Below are positions 42,077 to 53,609 of a stretch of DNA of 58,039 nt, in pieces. The notes below the pieces were generated by a model that worked only from the letters and a program-made list of their open reading frames with translations, was not told the DNA's origin and did not search any database. The translations under genes and the position numbers were made by a program. How positions within the stretch are numbered: position 1 is the first letter of the stretch; each line of letters begins with the position of its first letter. Origin of the DNA: Perkinsus olseni (taxonomy: Eukaryota; Perkinsozoa; Perkinsida; Perkinsidae); contig JABANP010000328.1 in assembly GCA_013115135.1 (NCBI GenBank), positions 1 to 58,039 of the forward strand, read 5' to 3'.

Positions 42077-44576
42077 ATGTCCGTACCAACAGCAGGTTTT
42101 TTTCGGAGCGCATGGCTGTGTACAGTGCTCGTGCAGAACACCTTTGATGAGTACCTTGAGTTCAGGCAGTTGAAGAAAAATGTCGGCACTAAGGTAAGTC
42201 CAAGGGGAACATCGTCTTCCATCAGCACTACTGTCACTTTCTCAGATACCCGAGGAAGTGAAAGGTGTGGTTGACCAGGAGACCTTCGTCAAGTCTCAGA
42301 GGTAGTACAGCGACTTGGCTGGCTGTGGAGTGACCCCCCCCCCCCTTGATCGCAGTTATAACTATGACAAGCGTCTCTTCGGCATGCTGGCATTGGTGCT
42401 GGAAATGGTCTTTGATGTTTGGATGACACTCAAGGTCACTGGCAGTATCTTCGCCTGGACCGGTACCTACCTACCTCCTAGCGAGCCATTCATCATCCCC
42501 TTCCCCCCTCAGGCACTATCGTGTCTCCCGAGAATGAGTACATGCGCACCATCATCTGGTTCATCCTCGGATCTTTGATCGGCGATGTAAGGGCGCTGTC
42601 TGCGCCTTGGGACCTTCAGACGCCCGTCTCTCCGTCAGGTTATCGCCATCCCAATATCCGCCTATCGCACCTTCGTCATCGAGCAACGACACGGCTTCAA
42701 TAGGATGACTGTCAAGTTGTAAGTTCAGCCCGATTCAGAAACCAGCCGTCCGAATTGTGACCGTACTACAGTCAGAACTGACCGTAGTTTTCGTGAATAC
42801 TACGGTATTAGTACCGTGAATTGTGACCTGCCACTAGCCGTACCGACGGCTTGTGGCAATAAAATTTGCTCGTTCGAGGGCTGTCTTGTGATTGACGAAC
42901 GCTCGGCACCCTCGAGATCTAGGGACTCTCCTAGTCGGGATGGCGAAGCGCCGCGATGGTGTGCTTTCAGGTTCATAACTGACTTGGTGAAGTCAGAGCT
43001 CATCAGCATGGTTTTTGTACTCCTACTCGTGCCACCCGTTATTTACCTCATCCGTTGGGGCGGCGAGTACTTCTATGTGTAAGCTCGTCTGTCAGACGGC
43101 GTCTGACGATCTGATCACCCTGCCGGCATCTGCTAGGCCCCTCAGGTACGTGTGGGCCTTCTGTCAAGTCGTGGTTGTGGTGATGATGTTCGTCTATCCG
43201 GCGCTGATCCAGCCGCTATTCAACAAATACGAGGTAGGCCCTCGACAGCTTCCGGTCATTAACTTGTACATCCTTCCATCAGCCTCTCCATGACCTGCAA
43301 CTCCGAGAGAAGATCGAGGCACTTGCTGATTCTCACAAGTTCCCCCTCACTAAGCTCTTCCAGGTAACTTGACCCGGGCTCCGCAGGGACGTGCTAGTAC
43401 GGTTGCTGATGCGTTTTCAGGTTGATGGCTCAAAGCGCTCATCTCACAGCAACGCTTATTTCTTCGGTTTCTGGAAGAGCAAGCGCATCGTCCTCTTCGA
43501 TACCCTTTTGAACCTCACGCACGAGGAGATCCTCTCTGTAAGAACAACGCGGTCAGCTGGCGACGCCTTCGCCAGTCCGATCGATCGTTCATCTCCCTGC
43601 TCTCGACTGACGCTGTTGGATATCTTCGACCCTTAGGTTTTGGCGCACGAGCTTGGCCATTGGTATCACAATCACCTGGTTAAGTCCATGGCAGCGTCTA
43701 GTGCCCATCTCTTCATCATCATGTATGCCTACGGAGTCTTCGTGCAGCGCTATGGTGTGCAGCTGATGAGGTAGGAATATCCTCTCCTCCCTCGAGTTTG
43801 TGACACGCTGCTCTCTTAGTGACTTCGGCTTTCCGACTATGCCCGATGGATCGGTTCCCGTGATGGTGGCGTTGATGCTCTTCGGCCGACTATGGCAGCC
43901 TATCGATCAGGCCATCAGTGTTCTCATGACTGTGCAAACTAGGTTAGTGAGGGGAATGGCTCTCGTCTGACTCGCTACTCCCCTACAGAGTGCCCCAGTA
44001 GCGCCGGAGCCTCGCAACTTGACATGCTGTTCTCCTCTGCCGAGTTCAGAGCTCCCCGCACGCTCATTGTCATCCGGAGTGCTTTATTTGCAGGACCTTC
44101 GAGTTCCAAGCCGATCGTTTCTCCGTTAACGACGGTCGCAGTGCTGATTTGAAGGCGGCTCTGACCAAGCTTCAGAAGGACAATCTTGGAGACATGGACC
44201 CTGATAGGCTGTAAGACTTCGCCCGCTGGCTCTCATACTATTCTTTCGAGTGAATCCTTGCTAGAGTTCGATATTGCTATATCGATCTTTGATGAACTCG
44301 GACTACTCCTACTGCTACGGAATTCTATCTGGCAGGTATGCATGGGTTAAGTACACTCATCCGGCGATTGTCGAGCGTCTGAGGGGTATTGATGAGGCCG
44401 AAGAGGCGTACGAGAAGAAGGGAGGCAAGCCTGCGGCTATATTTGAGACCTCGAAGGACAGGGAGGATGCGGTGGGTCTTTCTAATGAAGGTAACGGGAT
44501 GTGATGACAGTGTCTTCAGGTGCTTGTGGAGAAGGAGGATGTGCCCGCTGATGCAGGTCTGAGGGAGCGTAAGTAG
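42077..44576 (+). CDS. STE24: CAAX prenyl protease 1, Ste24 family (about 14 exons)
   Basis: An integral ER-membrane zinc metalloprotease that trims farnesylated CAAX proteins. Exons joined by frame read [112 protein letters not shown], then VLAHELGHW (zinc motif HELGH near 43645) and TFEFQADRF (third zinc ligand Glu). The next junction gives [15 protein letters not shown], the usual C-terminal signature, and the tail ends at TAG 44574-44576. Several exons are hydrophobic, as expected for a polytopic protein. Introns are mostly 45-125 nt, one is 247 nt. The start is uncertain: the ATG at 42077 reads [14 protein letters not shown], but an upstream ATG at about 42025 spliced over a 31-nt intron is also in frame. 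Confidence 0.9.
42332..42345 (+). repeat. poly-C run in an intron
   Basis: A homopolymer of about 13 C residues lies 11 nt before the acceptor of a Ste24 intron, serving as an extreme pyrimidine tract. Confidence 0.85.
42753..42829. repeat. hairpin between direct repeats inside a 247-nt intron
   Basis: GAATTGTGACC occurs at 42753-42763 and 42819-42829. Between them ACCGTAGT (42782-42789) pairs perfectly with ACTACGGT (42800-42807). This is the longest Ste24 intron and may hold a small insertion. Confidence 0.7.
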
Positions 44577-44700
44577 AGACTCTCTATCTGTCATCCAGCG
44601 CGACAGTTCATTTGTCTCACACCGTTGATGGATTGTTGAGTCGTCACTTGGAGGTGTGCGGGAAGGCCCAGGTTTCAGTTTGACTTCCGCATGAGTTTTG

Positions 44701-46562
44701 ATGATGGTCATGACGGATGACGTCCATGTGAAGTCATCAGTGTTTGATAAGTTGTCCAAGTTGGGCGAGACCAGCAGCCGACTTCTCCTCAAATCTGCCG
44801 TCCCTAGCCGGTCGAGTGTTTTCGACGTGGATGCTTGTCTCGAGAAGGCTAGGAAGTAGCCTGAGGACTGCAACAAGGGAGTTGCCGCTCGACTGCTTCT
44901 TAGGTGCGAGCTGCTCTCAGCGCCACAGATACGGGTATTATGTGAACGATTGAAGGACATCCTCGAGGAAGAGTCCAACGTTTTGCAGTTGCAGCCTCCT
45001 GTCACGGTGGTAGGCGATGTCCATGGGTGAGTTCTCTTCGTGCTGGCCCCGCTTATTGTTGGTCTTGCTGGTCTCAGGCAGTTCCACGATGTTATCGAGT
45101 TGCTCACTGTTGGCGGCCCAGTCCCCGACGTAAATTATCTCTTTCTGGTGAGTCCTTCTCCAGCCGGTTCACCATCACTGTATTGCTGATCGTTCGGCCG
45201 CCACTGCGCTTTCAGGGGGACTATGTCGATCGAGGGTCTTTGAGTGTGGAGACTATCACTCTACTTTGCTGCATGAAACTGCGCTATCCCGACCGCGTTA
45301 CTCTACTCCGAGGCAATCATGAGTCCCGACAGATAACCCAGGTATTCAGTGAACGATACTTAATATGTTCTTCCATCATCATCATCATCATCATCATCAA
45401 TAGTGACCTCTAAGATGCCCGGCTGCAGGTTTATGGCTTCTACGCTGAGTGTTCTCTCAAGTACGACGACGACCAAAGCGTATGGAGGTCCTTCACTGAC
45501 ATGTTCGACTATCTCCCAGTCGCTGCTGTCATTGGCGGGCGGACTCTCGCAGTAGGAGAGTGTCGAAGCGGGCATCCACGGCCCTAATTTCCTTCACACA
45601 GGTTCATGGAGGACTGTCACCATCAGTGCACACCTTGGACCAGCTCCGTTTGCTCTACCGTTTTTCTGAGATTCCTCATGAAGGACCGCTCGCTGATATC
45701 GTCTGGTGATGAGCTCCTCTGTCGAGCAGCTCAGCTCGCACTGCTGCCGGTGCTCAGGTCTGATCCAGACGGCTCCAGCATGCACGTTCAAAGCAACAGC
45801 AGTGGGCCGGTCGTTGTGGAGGTAGGCGGAAGCGAAGTCCCTCAGCCGAACAGCAGCCCGTCGTTCTGTTAGAAACCCAACTCCTGCGTCCGCCGCTACA
45901 AGGAGGTCCCTCCGGGCTCCGGTTTCACAGTGTCCCCTAGAGGGGCTGGGTGCGTTAACCAAGTCCGTAATCGTCTCATCACTTTTCCTCTGTCCTCCTC
46001 TTAGATACGTTTTTGGCCATGATGTTACGATAAAGTTCCTTCACATGAACGGCTTGGATCATATGGTTCGAGCGCACCAGCTGTGCATGCATGTGAGCTT
46101 GGTCCCGACTATCATCACCCGTCATTGAGAGCTTAGGGCTACCAACTACTCTTCCCTGACCGATGCGTTTCCACTGTTTGGTCGGCGCCCAATTATTGCT
46201 ATCGGTTCGGCAACACCGCCAGCGTTATGGAGATCTGTGAAGACGGCAGTCGCAGGTTCAACATCTTCGGCCCGGTGAGTTTCCTTGTGATGGTAATCAC
46301 GTCAAACTCGCTTTGCAGGCGCCAGAGAGTGCCCGAGGGGAGGCGGATTCGGAGACTGTTCTCGAGTCTATCGCTGCGGATCTAGGTTGTCTGGAAGTGG
46401 GCACAGAGGCCTGCGTGAAGGCCATCGCAGGATACTCAGAAGATGACGATGGCCACTTACTGCAGGTGGGCCCCTCTGCCTCATCCCTGCTCGCCTGGTC
46501 AGTTTTCCGGTATTTAGTCTCCACTGGGATCAGCACGAGTCGCCGAGGAGTACTTTTACTGA
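44701..46562 (+). CDS. PPP-family serine/threonine phosphatase, PP2A/PP4/PP6-like (multi-exon)
   Basis: The catalytic core reads [96 protein letters not shown] and [11 protein letters not shown]. All metal- and phosphate-binding residues of the family (GDxHG, GDxVDRG, GNHE, HGG) are present. RQITQVYGF and [11 protein letters not shown] point to the PP2A/PP4/PP6 branch rather than PP1. The start at 44701 (alternatives 44704, 44710) adds about 80 residues before the core, longer than usual. An insertion of about 25 residues follows WSDPD. An acidic extension of about 60 residues precedes a C-terminal AEEYFY reached by splicing, reminiscent of the DYFL tail of PP2A. One intron carries a CAT microsatellite. 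Which regulatory subunits it binds is unknown. Confidence 0.88.
45374..45399 (+). repeat. (CAT)n microsatellite in an intron
   Basis: Eight or nine consecutive CAT units lie in the phosphatase intron that separates TQ from VYGF codons. Confidence 0.9.
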
Positions 46563-46938
46563 TCAGCTCAGACGACACTGCACACCATTGCTCTCACCGT
46601 ACCATTCGTTAGCGTTACGTTTGTGCTTCCGTCTCCGTATGCGATCTTTGTGCTCTACACGTTAATCATGGGCTGTTAAGAGTCAGGCTTCCTCCAGGAA
46701 TAATCGTTTTTGGGCACCCCTGCTGGCCATCCCACGCCATTTCCCACTGACGGGGAAATTCTCGAACGCTCGGGTTATTGAGACATCGTGAGATGCACAA
46801 AGTTCCTCTAGAGAAGTTATTCCCGCGCGAAACATGGTTCTCCATAGCCTTCGGTAACCCTACCGTACCGTGCCGTCGCAAGAGTGCATCATTCTCAGAA
46901 AACGAAACACTTCCCTCAGTTTTGATCGAATCACAATA

Positions 46939-48404
46939 ATGGTTTGGCGTGTCGTCAGCCGACTTTCATCCTGCGTTGCATTCGCGGCGCTCACGTTCGA
47001 CCGGGCGGAAGGGATATCGACTCAGGGGCCAACTCGTGATCCTCAAGTTGATACAAGAGTCAGTCTCGCTAGCAATTCCAACTTTGGGGGGCCTCCACTG
47101 AAGGCACATTCACTTCAAACGCCGTGAGGCTCTCTCAGGCCCGAGGTGAACGACAGGTAACCCAACAGGTAGCTCACCTCTATGATGAAAGCTCTGAAGC
47201 TGATGAACAACATGTGACGAGATTCAGGCCGTAAGCACTTGATATTATTAGCGTTCCTTTTAGTGTGCTGTGGGCCGCACTGCCGATGGACTCGTGACCT
47301 ACATTGTACGGGATATGACTAACGCAACGTGAGGAATGGAGGCCCCCCTAGGGATGGTACAGGTCGGATCTGCCCAGGTCTGGATTCTTCCTCGATGTTT
47401 CTCTGAACGATTGCATCGTGAGGCGTTTCAAGGGCGGCGAGAATGTGTTCTCCATTGAGGGCCAGAAGAACGCGTCGAAGGAGCAGAAGGCGACAGCGAG
47501 AGTTCCCACTCTACAACATCATCTTATGAAGGAGATTTCCGGAATACCACCATGGGAACGGGAGATGCTACGACGCGCCAAAGAGAACGGCAAGTGGAAC
47601 ATTATCCCGTTCCCTACTAAATTATCCTTCCCGACCACAGCAAGGCCTAATCTCAAGTATTTCGATATTCCTCACCAAGGGTGCGAGTACGTCCATTTAC
47701 AAATGCTCAAAATTGACCTTCCCGCTCGCAAGACACGACTGGTGGGTTGTAACTACACCCACCGCTGCTGCTGCTGCTGTTCTTGCTTTGGGTGTCTGAG
47801 ATCTTACCTATAGGTCCAGTGGGTTACCTGGGTCACTCTGGATACCCCAGTACCCGGGGAGGGATTCAGAGTCTCGAGATTGTCCACTAGTCTCGACCGA
47901 TACATACCGTAAGAACTCTATTTTGCAGAGTCTTCTCCGCTGCATTGACACTTCCGACTGCTGCTGCTGCTGCCCTCCGTTCGCTAACTGCTGTTATTCA
48001 GAGAGATGAAGTTGGAGTTCAACGAGGATCGTCTGAGGGAGTTGGAGGGTGGTGCCGACCGTGTCATACCCGACCCGACAAGACTCTCTGACGAACGCTA
48101 CATGATTCAATTGTGCAAGAAACAATTCCGAAATTATGCCAAGTATATCGCACAGAAGGAGGGCATTCCTGAGGCTGACCTCGAATGGAATGATAACGTC
48201 TCGGCGGGCATTGTCATGTGGCTTCTCACAGGCAAGGTGCACCCTATGAAGCCAGACAATCTGAATCATGAGTCCCTACCATACTCTTGTATCACTTGCC
48301 AGGATAATTATGAAGTCCAAGGAGACTGGGTTGACCTCATGCAAGAGTTCTTCAGTTTTACTGGCAGAATCATCAAGAACCCTGTGTTACGTCGTAATTA
48401 TTGA
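46939..48404 (+). CDS. secreted protein of unknown function (multi-exon)
   Basis: The start gives MVWRVVSRLSSCVAFAALTF, a plausible signal peptide, followed by a Pro/Gly/Ser-rich segment. Later exons read VTQQVAHLYDESSEADEQH, GRTADGLVTYIVRDMTNAT, SGFFLDVSLNDCIVRRFKGG, EREMLRRAKENGKWNIIPF and, across an intron containing GCT repeats, VQWVTWVTLDTPVPGEGF. Then comes EMKLEFNEDRLRELEGGA, and the C-terminal exon runs to TAA at 48404 with QLCKKQFRNYAKYIAQKEGI. I recognise no domain. About 375 bp separate it from the phosphatase gene. Several junctions close in frame, supporting a real gene; the first junctions (47120-47280) are less certain. Confidence 0.55.
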
Positions 48405-48832
48405 TTTGTACAATGGAAATCAGCTCCATCGTGTTGTTGAGTATCCTCATGTTACCCAGTCATAACTCAGTAGTCAGTACTCACTGTTGTGCCCTATGCT
48501 GTGCGGGGCGCTGTCCCTTGGTGATGTTACCTCCGAGCCTTTAAAGAACTGTGTACCAAGTTAATATCAATGTCTATAATGCTATCAGCATGCAGTCAGC
48601 AGTGGAGCATCACAATGAGCCTCCGATCGTATTATCGAACTGTGAAGTCGGTATCGAAAGGGCAGCCAACCTCGCTGAGTCTACGGGTCGCTGTGATCAC
48701 CTATTTTGGCCCCTCACTGATGCCCATCAAGGCATCGACTCGGCATCAGACAAACGCGTGGCAATACCTATTTAGTAATATTAGTTCTCAAGCATTCTTC
48801 CGAAGAGAGCATGTGTCCGACAAACGCAACGC
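48405..48832. other. spacer, no supported gene
   Basis: 3' flank of the secreted-protein gene. Overlapping frames at 48551-48974 show no domain. Confidence 0.35.
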
Positions 48833-51800
48833 GTGGATTCCTCAGACAGTGAAGTTCGATATACTATTCCATCTGAGGGGCGGCACTCGTCTCCACCCAG
48901 CCTCCGTCCTAGTCAACAGCGCATTCGTAAGTCTGCTCATCATTCGAATTATCTTGGGGAGGCCTTTCCAATGACTGCAAACACGCGACACCGACCAGCC
49001 GGTAACACGACAGTCCAAGACGATTCGCCGTCCGCTCAATCTTACCAGGAGGACGCGGAAACGGTGAGCTTAATGCAGCTCCGCTCCGCCGGGAGTCCGC
49101 CGACATCACGGTTAGAGCAGTCGATTCTGTATGGAGCTCGGTCTCAGGGTATCGGGTTGCAAGAAGTGGTGGAGGGAATCAGAGAGGATTGGGACGTGAC
49201 CAAGAGGCAGGTTGGCGTCCTGAAAGAGATCGTCACCTCTGGCACCGACAACAACATCTCTGCGGTAATGGCAAGGTCCGCTGCATCACAGCCTCATTCG
49301 GAACAGCTCAGCTCGCTCATCACCGCTTGTCTCTCGACAGGCGATCTCTGGCGCCCGGCCCTTGTGCAGTCGAGTAGCCCTTGGACTGTGCATCCTCATG
49401 GTGATACCCCTGCTCTCTCCTACAGCCTCCTGGGGTGGACTTGTCCACCTCTCGCTAGGGTGTCTTCTATGTCCTGATAACCACACCATGGGCGCCCTCG
49501 AAAACGACGAAGGGTGCCGAGTCCACTGCCCCTCTACCAATTGCTGAGGCTCCCGACCGTGCCCCCCTAAATGAAGTAACCCCCGGTCATGCATTCCGTG
49601 GGATGTCGTCACTTCCCCTTTCCCTATATATTTGTGTCTATCTGGATTGTCTGCTCTTAGGTCGCTCCGCCAGTAGCTGAACCAGCAATTACGGTGCCGG
49701 AGGAGGGCTCGATAAGTGAGTGATGCCACGTTTTCTTCCCGGCGAGAAGGAAGAGCTTCAATCCGGGTAGAACTCTGCGACCTCTCCTCAGTCTCGAGGA
49801 TGCTCGATGAGGACAGGCGTATCTTGTTCGAAGCCGCCCAGGCGAGCAGCAATCCGGATGTGCGAGGCGAGATAGTTGGTGAGTTTTGAGGGTCGTTCAT
49901 GTCCTTCCCGCTACCTTCAGTATATGCTATTATTCCATAATCAGAATCACCGCACTTTCCGCCGTGAGTATCTTTCCCGCAGGCAGCCAAGCGTGTAACG
50001 ATGTGGCCGGTGGTTCGTGGCTGTCGAAAAAACGGAAAGACATCTCAGCCGGGGGGAATATCATTGATCTGTGTGAGGGCTGTGTTAACGGCGTTGCCGC
50101 CGATCGCCGAAACCCTTAGGTACTGGACCGAAGGGATCCGAGCACACTGAAGTGAAGTGCCAAGTCTGGGATAGCGGTCCTGTCGACAAGCTCGATGTTG
50201 TTCGAGACTACTACTGTCAGTTCGACGGAGCCTGGACCTAGGTCTAGCCGGACGACGCTCCTTCCTCCAGGTACCGCCTCACGGCTCACGGCGAGTAAGG
50301 AAGATATGATCGACGGGCGTCTGAAGTTGCAAGGGCACTGCCAAATGGCTCGAAAAGTAAACAAACGTGGCGTTCCTGGCCAGTGTGTCGCGTGGTGGCT
50401 GTCTCATCTGCCTTGGTCAGGGGACTGCGATTCGACACCTACACGGACAGTCCCAACGAGGAGATCGCTAATCTATGTGAGTCACAGCCTACCGCTCACC
50501 TCATGCCATCACCTCGCTCGTGGATGGTCCGAATTGTTCCCTCAGATGCTACCAAGGAAGTGTATTCAGAAGACAAGTGAGGGGGCATTGTGGTTGCTTC
50601 AGGATGGAGGCTACGGTGGGTCCCTGGTCAGGTGCAGCTCAGTACTTGGTTCGGATAAACCTGTTATCATCTTCCGCCCGGCTTTCGACAACCATAAGAA
50701 CGCCTGGTACTCATTCTCTCCTCAATAGAATCGCTGAGACCCTCTCACCCACAAGGTACGTACACTTAGATGCTCTCTCTATCTACATCACCATCGCCCT
50801 CAGCGGCAGGGAGACCAGACCAGGTCAACACATCAGCGGGTTTCACGATGGAAATAGATCGGGCACATCGCAAGCAACAGTCGTTGTTCAACCTTCAGGT
50901 TCAACTGCTGATCAACTCGAGATCCGACTTGGTCAGGGATGCCATCTTTCGAGTTGCCCATCTCTACCAGCTCGTTGCGCCCGATATCATATATCCAGAC
51001 GGCATCATCACCTCACAGGCCTCTACGGTTTGCTTTCGACAAGTCAGCTGCAACGCTACTCCTCATGAGGATACCATCGAGCAGGTCATCTTCCCCGTCC
51101 CAGTGGGGCAGCTGTTCCTCAACACAATGAAGCCTTGCGGGCCGAGCAGTGTTATCATCGACTACGGACGGCGTCTCATGGAACAGTCCAAATTGCAATC
51201 ATCATTCCTTCAGGAAAAATCGTAGTTATCCCTCACCTCTCCGGGGATGCACCCTATGAAGCGAATGTTTCAGGTCGGGCGGATCGTGACTTTAGGATAA
51301 CCCTCATACAGCGCTACCCTTCGTTCAGCAGGCGCATCGCCAATCCTGACGAGGTCCTCCAGAGTCTCGTCTTCAGGTGGGATGCTCTAGCGCCATTGGT
51401 TAGCAGATCAGGTGGATCAGGTCCAGCGGTGTATCAGTTCGCCGCGTCCCTTTCGCGACGATGACAATGAAGAACCAGATGGAAGCAGCAGCATCGACTG
51501 ATCTGCTCATCGGTAGAACAATCATCAACTCAGCTAAGGCAGTCCCGATGCACTGCAGGACCTCACGGTGGAGCACTTTTTCTGGATGATAGCTCAGCCA
51601 GTCTGTGGCCAAGTGATCGAGCTGGGAGCGCGGGGACAGTTCGCTTTACAGTATGCCTACTTATCCGGTGAGCGCTCTCGGGGTGGCCGGACGACGTGCG
51701 GGCTTGCCTTGCTTAGTCGTCTTTTCGGACTGCATCCACCGTTGTGATTTGGCAGGTTGGTCTGAGCGACAGTACGCGATGCTCCCCGACCTAGTCGGCT

Positions 51801-51862
51801 ATGATGACCCAGTATTTGAAGTGCCCGTACAACAGCTCCTCCCCATAGTCATGAACATGTAA
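48833..51862 (+). CDS. unresolved multi-exon plus-strand locus
   Basis: A plus-strand open frame from 48833 (MDSSDSEVRYTIPSEG) reads a polar, Ser/Gln-rich protein including LQEVVEGIREDWDVTKRQV. Downstream, exon-like frames separated by GT-AG gaps include VAPPVAEPAITVPEEGS, LFEAAQASSNPDVRGEIV, VKCQVWDSGPVDKLDVVRDY, GKIVVIPHLSGDAPYEANVS and QVIELGARGQFALQYAYLS, ending at 51862. The succession of protein-like frames on one strand supports a gene, but I could not fix the junctions or recognise a domain. Two genes in tandem are possible. Confidence 0.35.
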
Positions 51863-52485
51863 AGCATCTGTCGTTTTTGCACGACTCAAGGACATCTTCG
51901 GGCGCTCAAAACCATGAACTTCGCACCAGTTCACCACGTTCATGCCACGAATAGCCTTTTTTTCCGCTATAGACTGTCGATTAGTCGACTGGCCCTCTTG
52001 AACCATTGAGACGCCGCTAAGGTACAAGAGGTGGAAGGTGTGTATGAGTCGGCAGCATGGTGGTCCCTGAGCATGTCTTGTCGACCAGTTCATAAAAAGT
52101 CTGTGTGTTGTTCAACAGTACTTTCCGCTGGTCTGTGAGGGGGTCGAAAAGATGGTGTTCATGAGTGAAAAACACAAGATCGCTGGTCTCGGTGATACCA
52201 ATACTATTAAACGAAGTTTGAGAAGGAGAAAGTCTCTCGGATAGTGACAGACCACGCGAATCCTTACACGAACGGAAGATGGATACGTAGTCAACTACAA
52301 AGGTATGCGTACACCACCGTTATCACATATCAGGTCGCACTGTCATTGGGGAGTTGGCAAAGCATAACGACTTTTAGCCGAGGAAAAAGGATTATATGAT
52401 GCTTCAAGATTTGCCTACGATCGCTGTCGATGAGCTAACCTTCTGTAGAGTTCGCCCGTAGGGAATTCCTCTGTTCGCTCATGGG
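51863..52485. other. convergent spacer
   Basis: Lies between the end of the plus-strand array and the 3' end of the minus-strand aspartic protease. No coding region or structured element is supported. Confidence 0.4.
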
Positions 52486-53609
52486 TCAAAAAGACCTTTT
52501 CTTGGCGAACCCGATGGACTCCACATCATAAGTGAACTGTAGGAAGTATCCCCTAAAGAGAGGGGAGCCTAGAATCCACTCGTAGTGAACTATGTGGACT
52601 AGGTCGGCGCCGGCGATGTCAATCGTGCACAACCCAGGTTTATCAGCGGCAACTGCGTAATCCCGCCCACTCACGAACAGCCTTGTAGTTAAACCTTCAG
52701 CATCGTCAGCCATGATATCAAACCATATTTCCGGCAGCTTATCGACGTCAGAGCAAGCGATGAGTTTCAAAATATCGCCTCCCCTGAACTCAACGAACTT
52801 GCCGATGTAGTTCAACAGACTCGTCACCTCTTCCACCGGCCCGATGATAACACCAGTGCCCGAGTCGAAGAGAACGCGACCCCTCTTGATACCGATGGAC
52901 TCGGATTCAGAGCCTTTCCGGTAGCCAACCTCATCGATACTGAGAGTCCATGCTTGGCCGTCGCGTTGATGTAGAGTGATGAATGGAGCGTGCCAAGCTG
53001 GGTCGGGATCGCCGCCAACAGTGAGATGCCCTACGTCATCGGCCGACCCTAGGAAAGGTTATTGAAAACGCTAACCTCCGAATCGCACCACCGGCGCCTC
53101 TCACGAGCTGGTGAATGAAGGACCGCCGAGAACGAGAGAATGATGGCTCTCTGCGCAAGCCTAGGATGGGATGAGGAGAGGCCTTTCTAGGCTCGTAACC
53201 TTTGATGACACTGAGTTTGTAGTCTTCAATCTTCAGAACCTCCGCGCCGATAGCGCCGATATCAAGCTGTGCAGCATGACGAAAATAGTAGAAGATCGTC
53301 CCATCAGCAAACAATGCTGATCCGTTGACCCAGCCGCTTGGTGGACAGGAATTCTTCGGGCAAGTGTAGCAGCCTGCAGCATAAGTCCGACATGCAGTTT
53401 CGCCAAACGCATCCTCGTAGAGGACGTAAGTGTTAGCGCCTCCAGTATCGGGGAGAAGCCTCACGGGCTGACCATCGAAGACCAGCTCGACCAGAGAGCG
53501 ATTTCCGCCTACTCTGATGGGGAAGTCTACAACCCCAGGGGGGGAGGGCCGCCTTACCAAGGAGCAGCCCTACGAGCATCAGATTGACCAAGCTCATCAC
53601 GTAATTCAT
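52486..53609 (-). CDS. secreted pepsin-type (A1) aspartic protease
   Basis: The minus-strand start at 53607-53609 gives MNYVMSLVNLMLVGLLL, a signal peptide. A 31-nt intron then joins DFPIRVGGNRSLVELVFDG. The first active site is LLPDTGGANTYVLYEDAF; the second, in the last exon, is VLFDSGTGVIIGPVEEVTS. Between them VGHLTVGGDPDPAWHAPF matches the usual A1 flap-side region, reached by a ~44-nt intron at about 53055-53098. The C-terminal half has ILGSPLFRGYFLQFTYD, the conserved ILGSPFLRxYY-type ending, and stops at 52486. Of the two catalytic triads, the first has DTGG instead of DTGS. The protein is about 340 residues, with little room for a propeptide. In parasites such enzymes are secreted or vacuolar; substrate is unknown. 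Confidence 0.85.
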
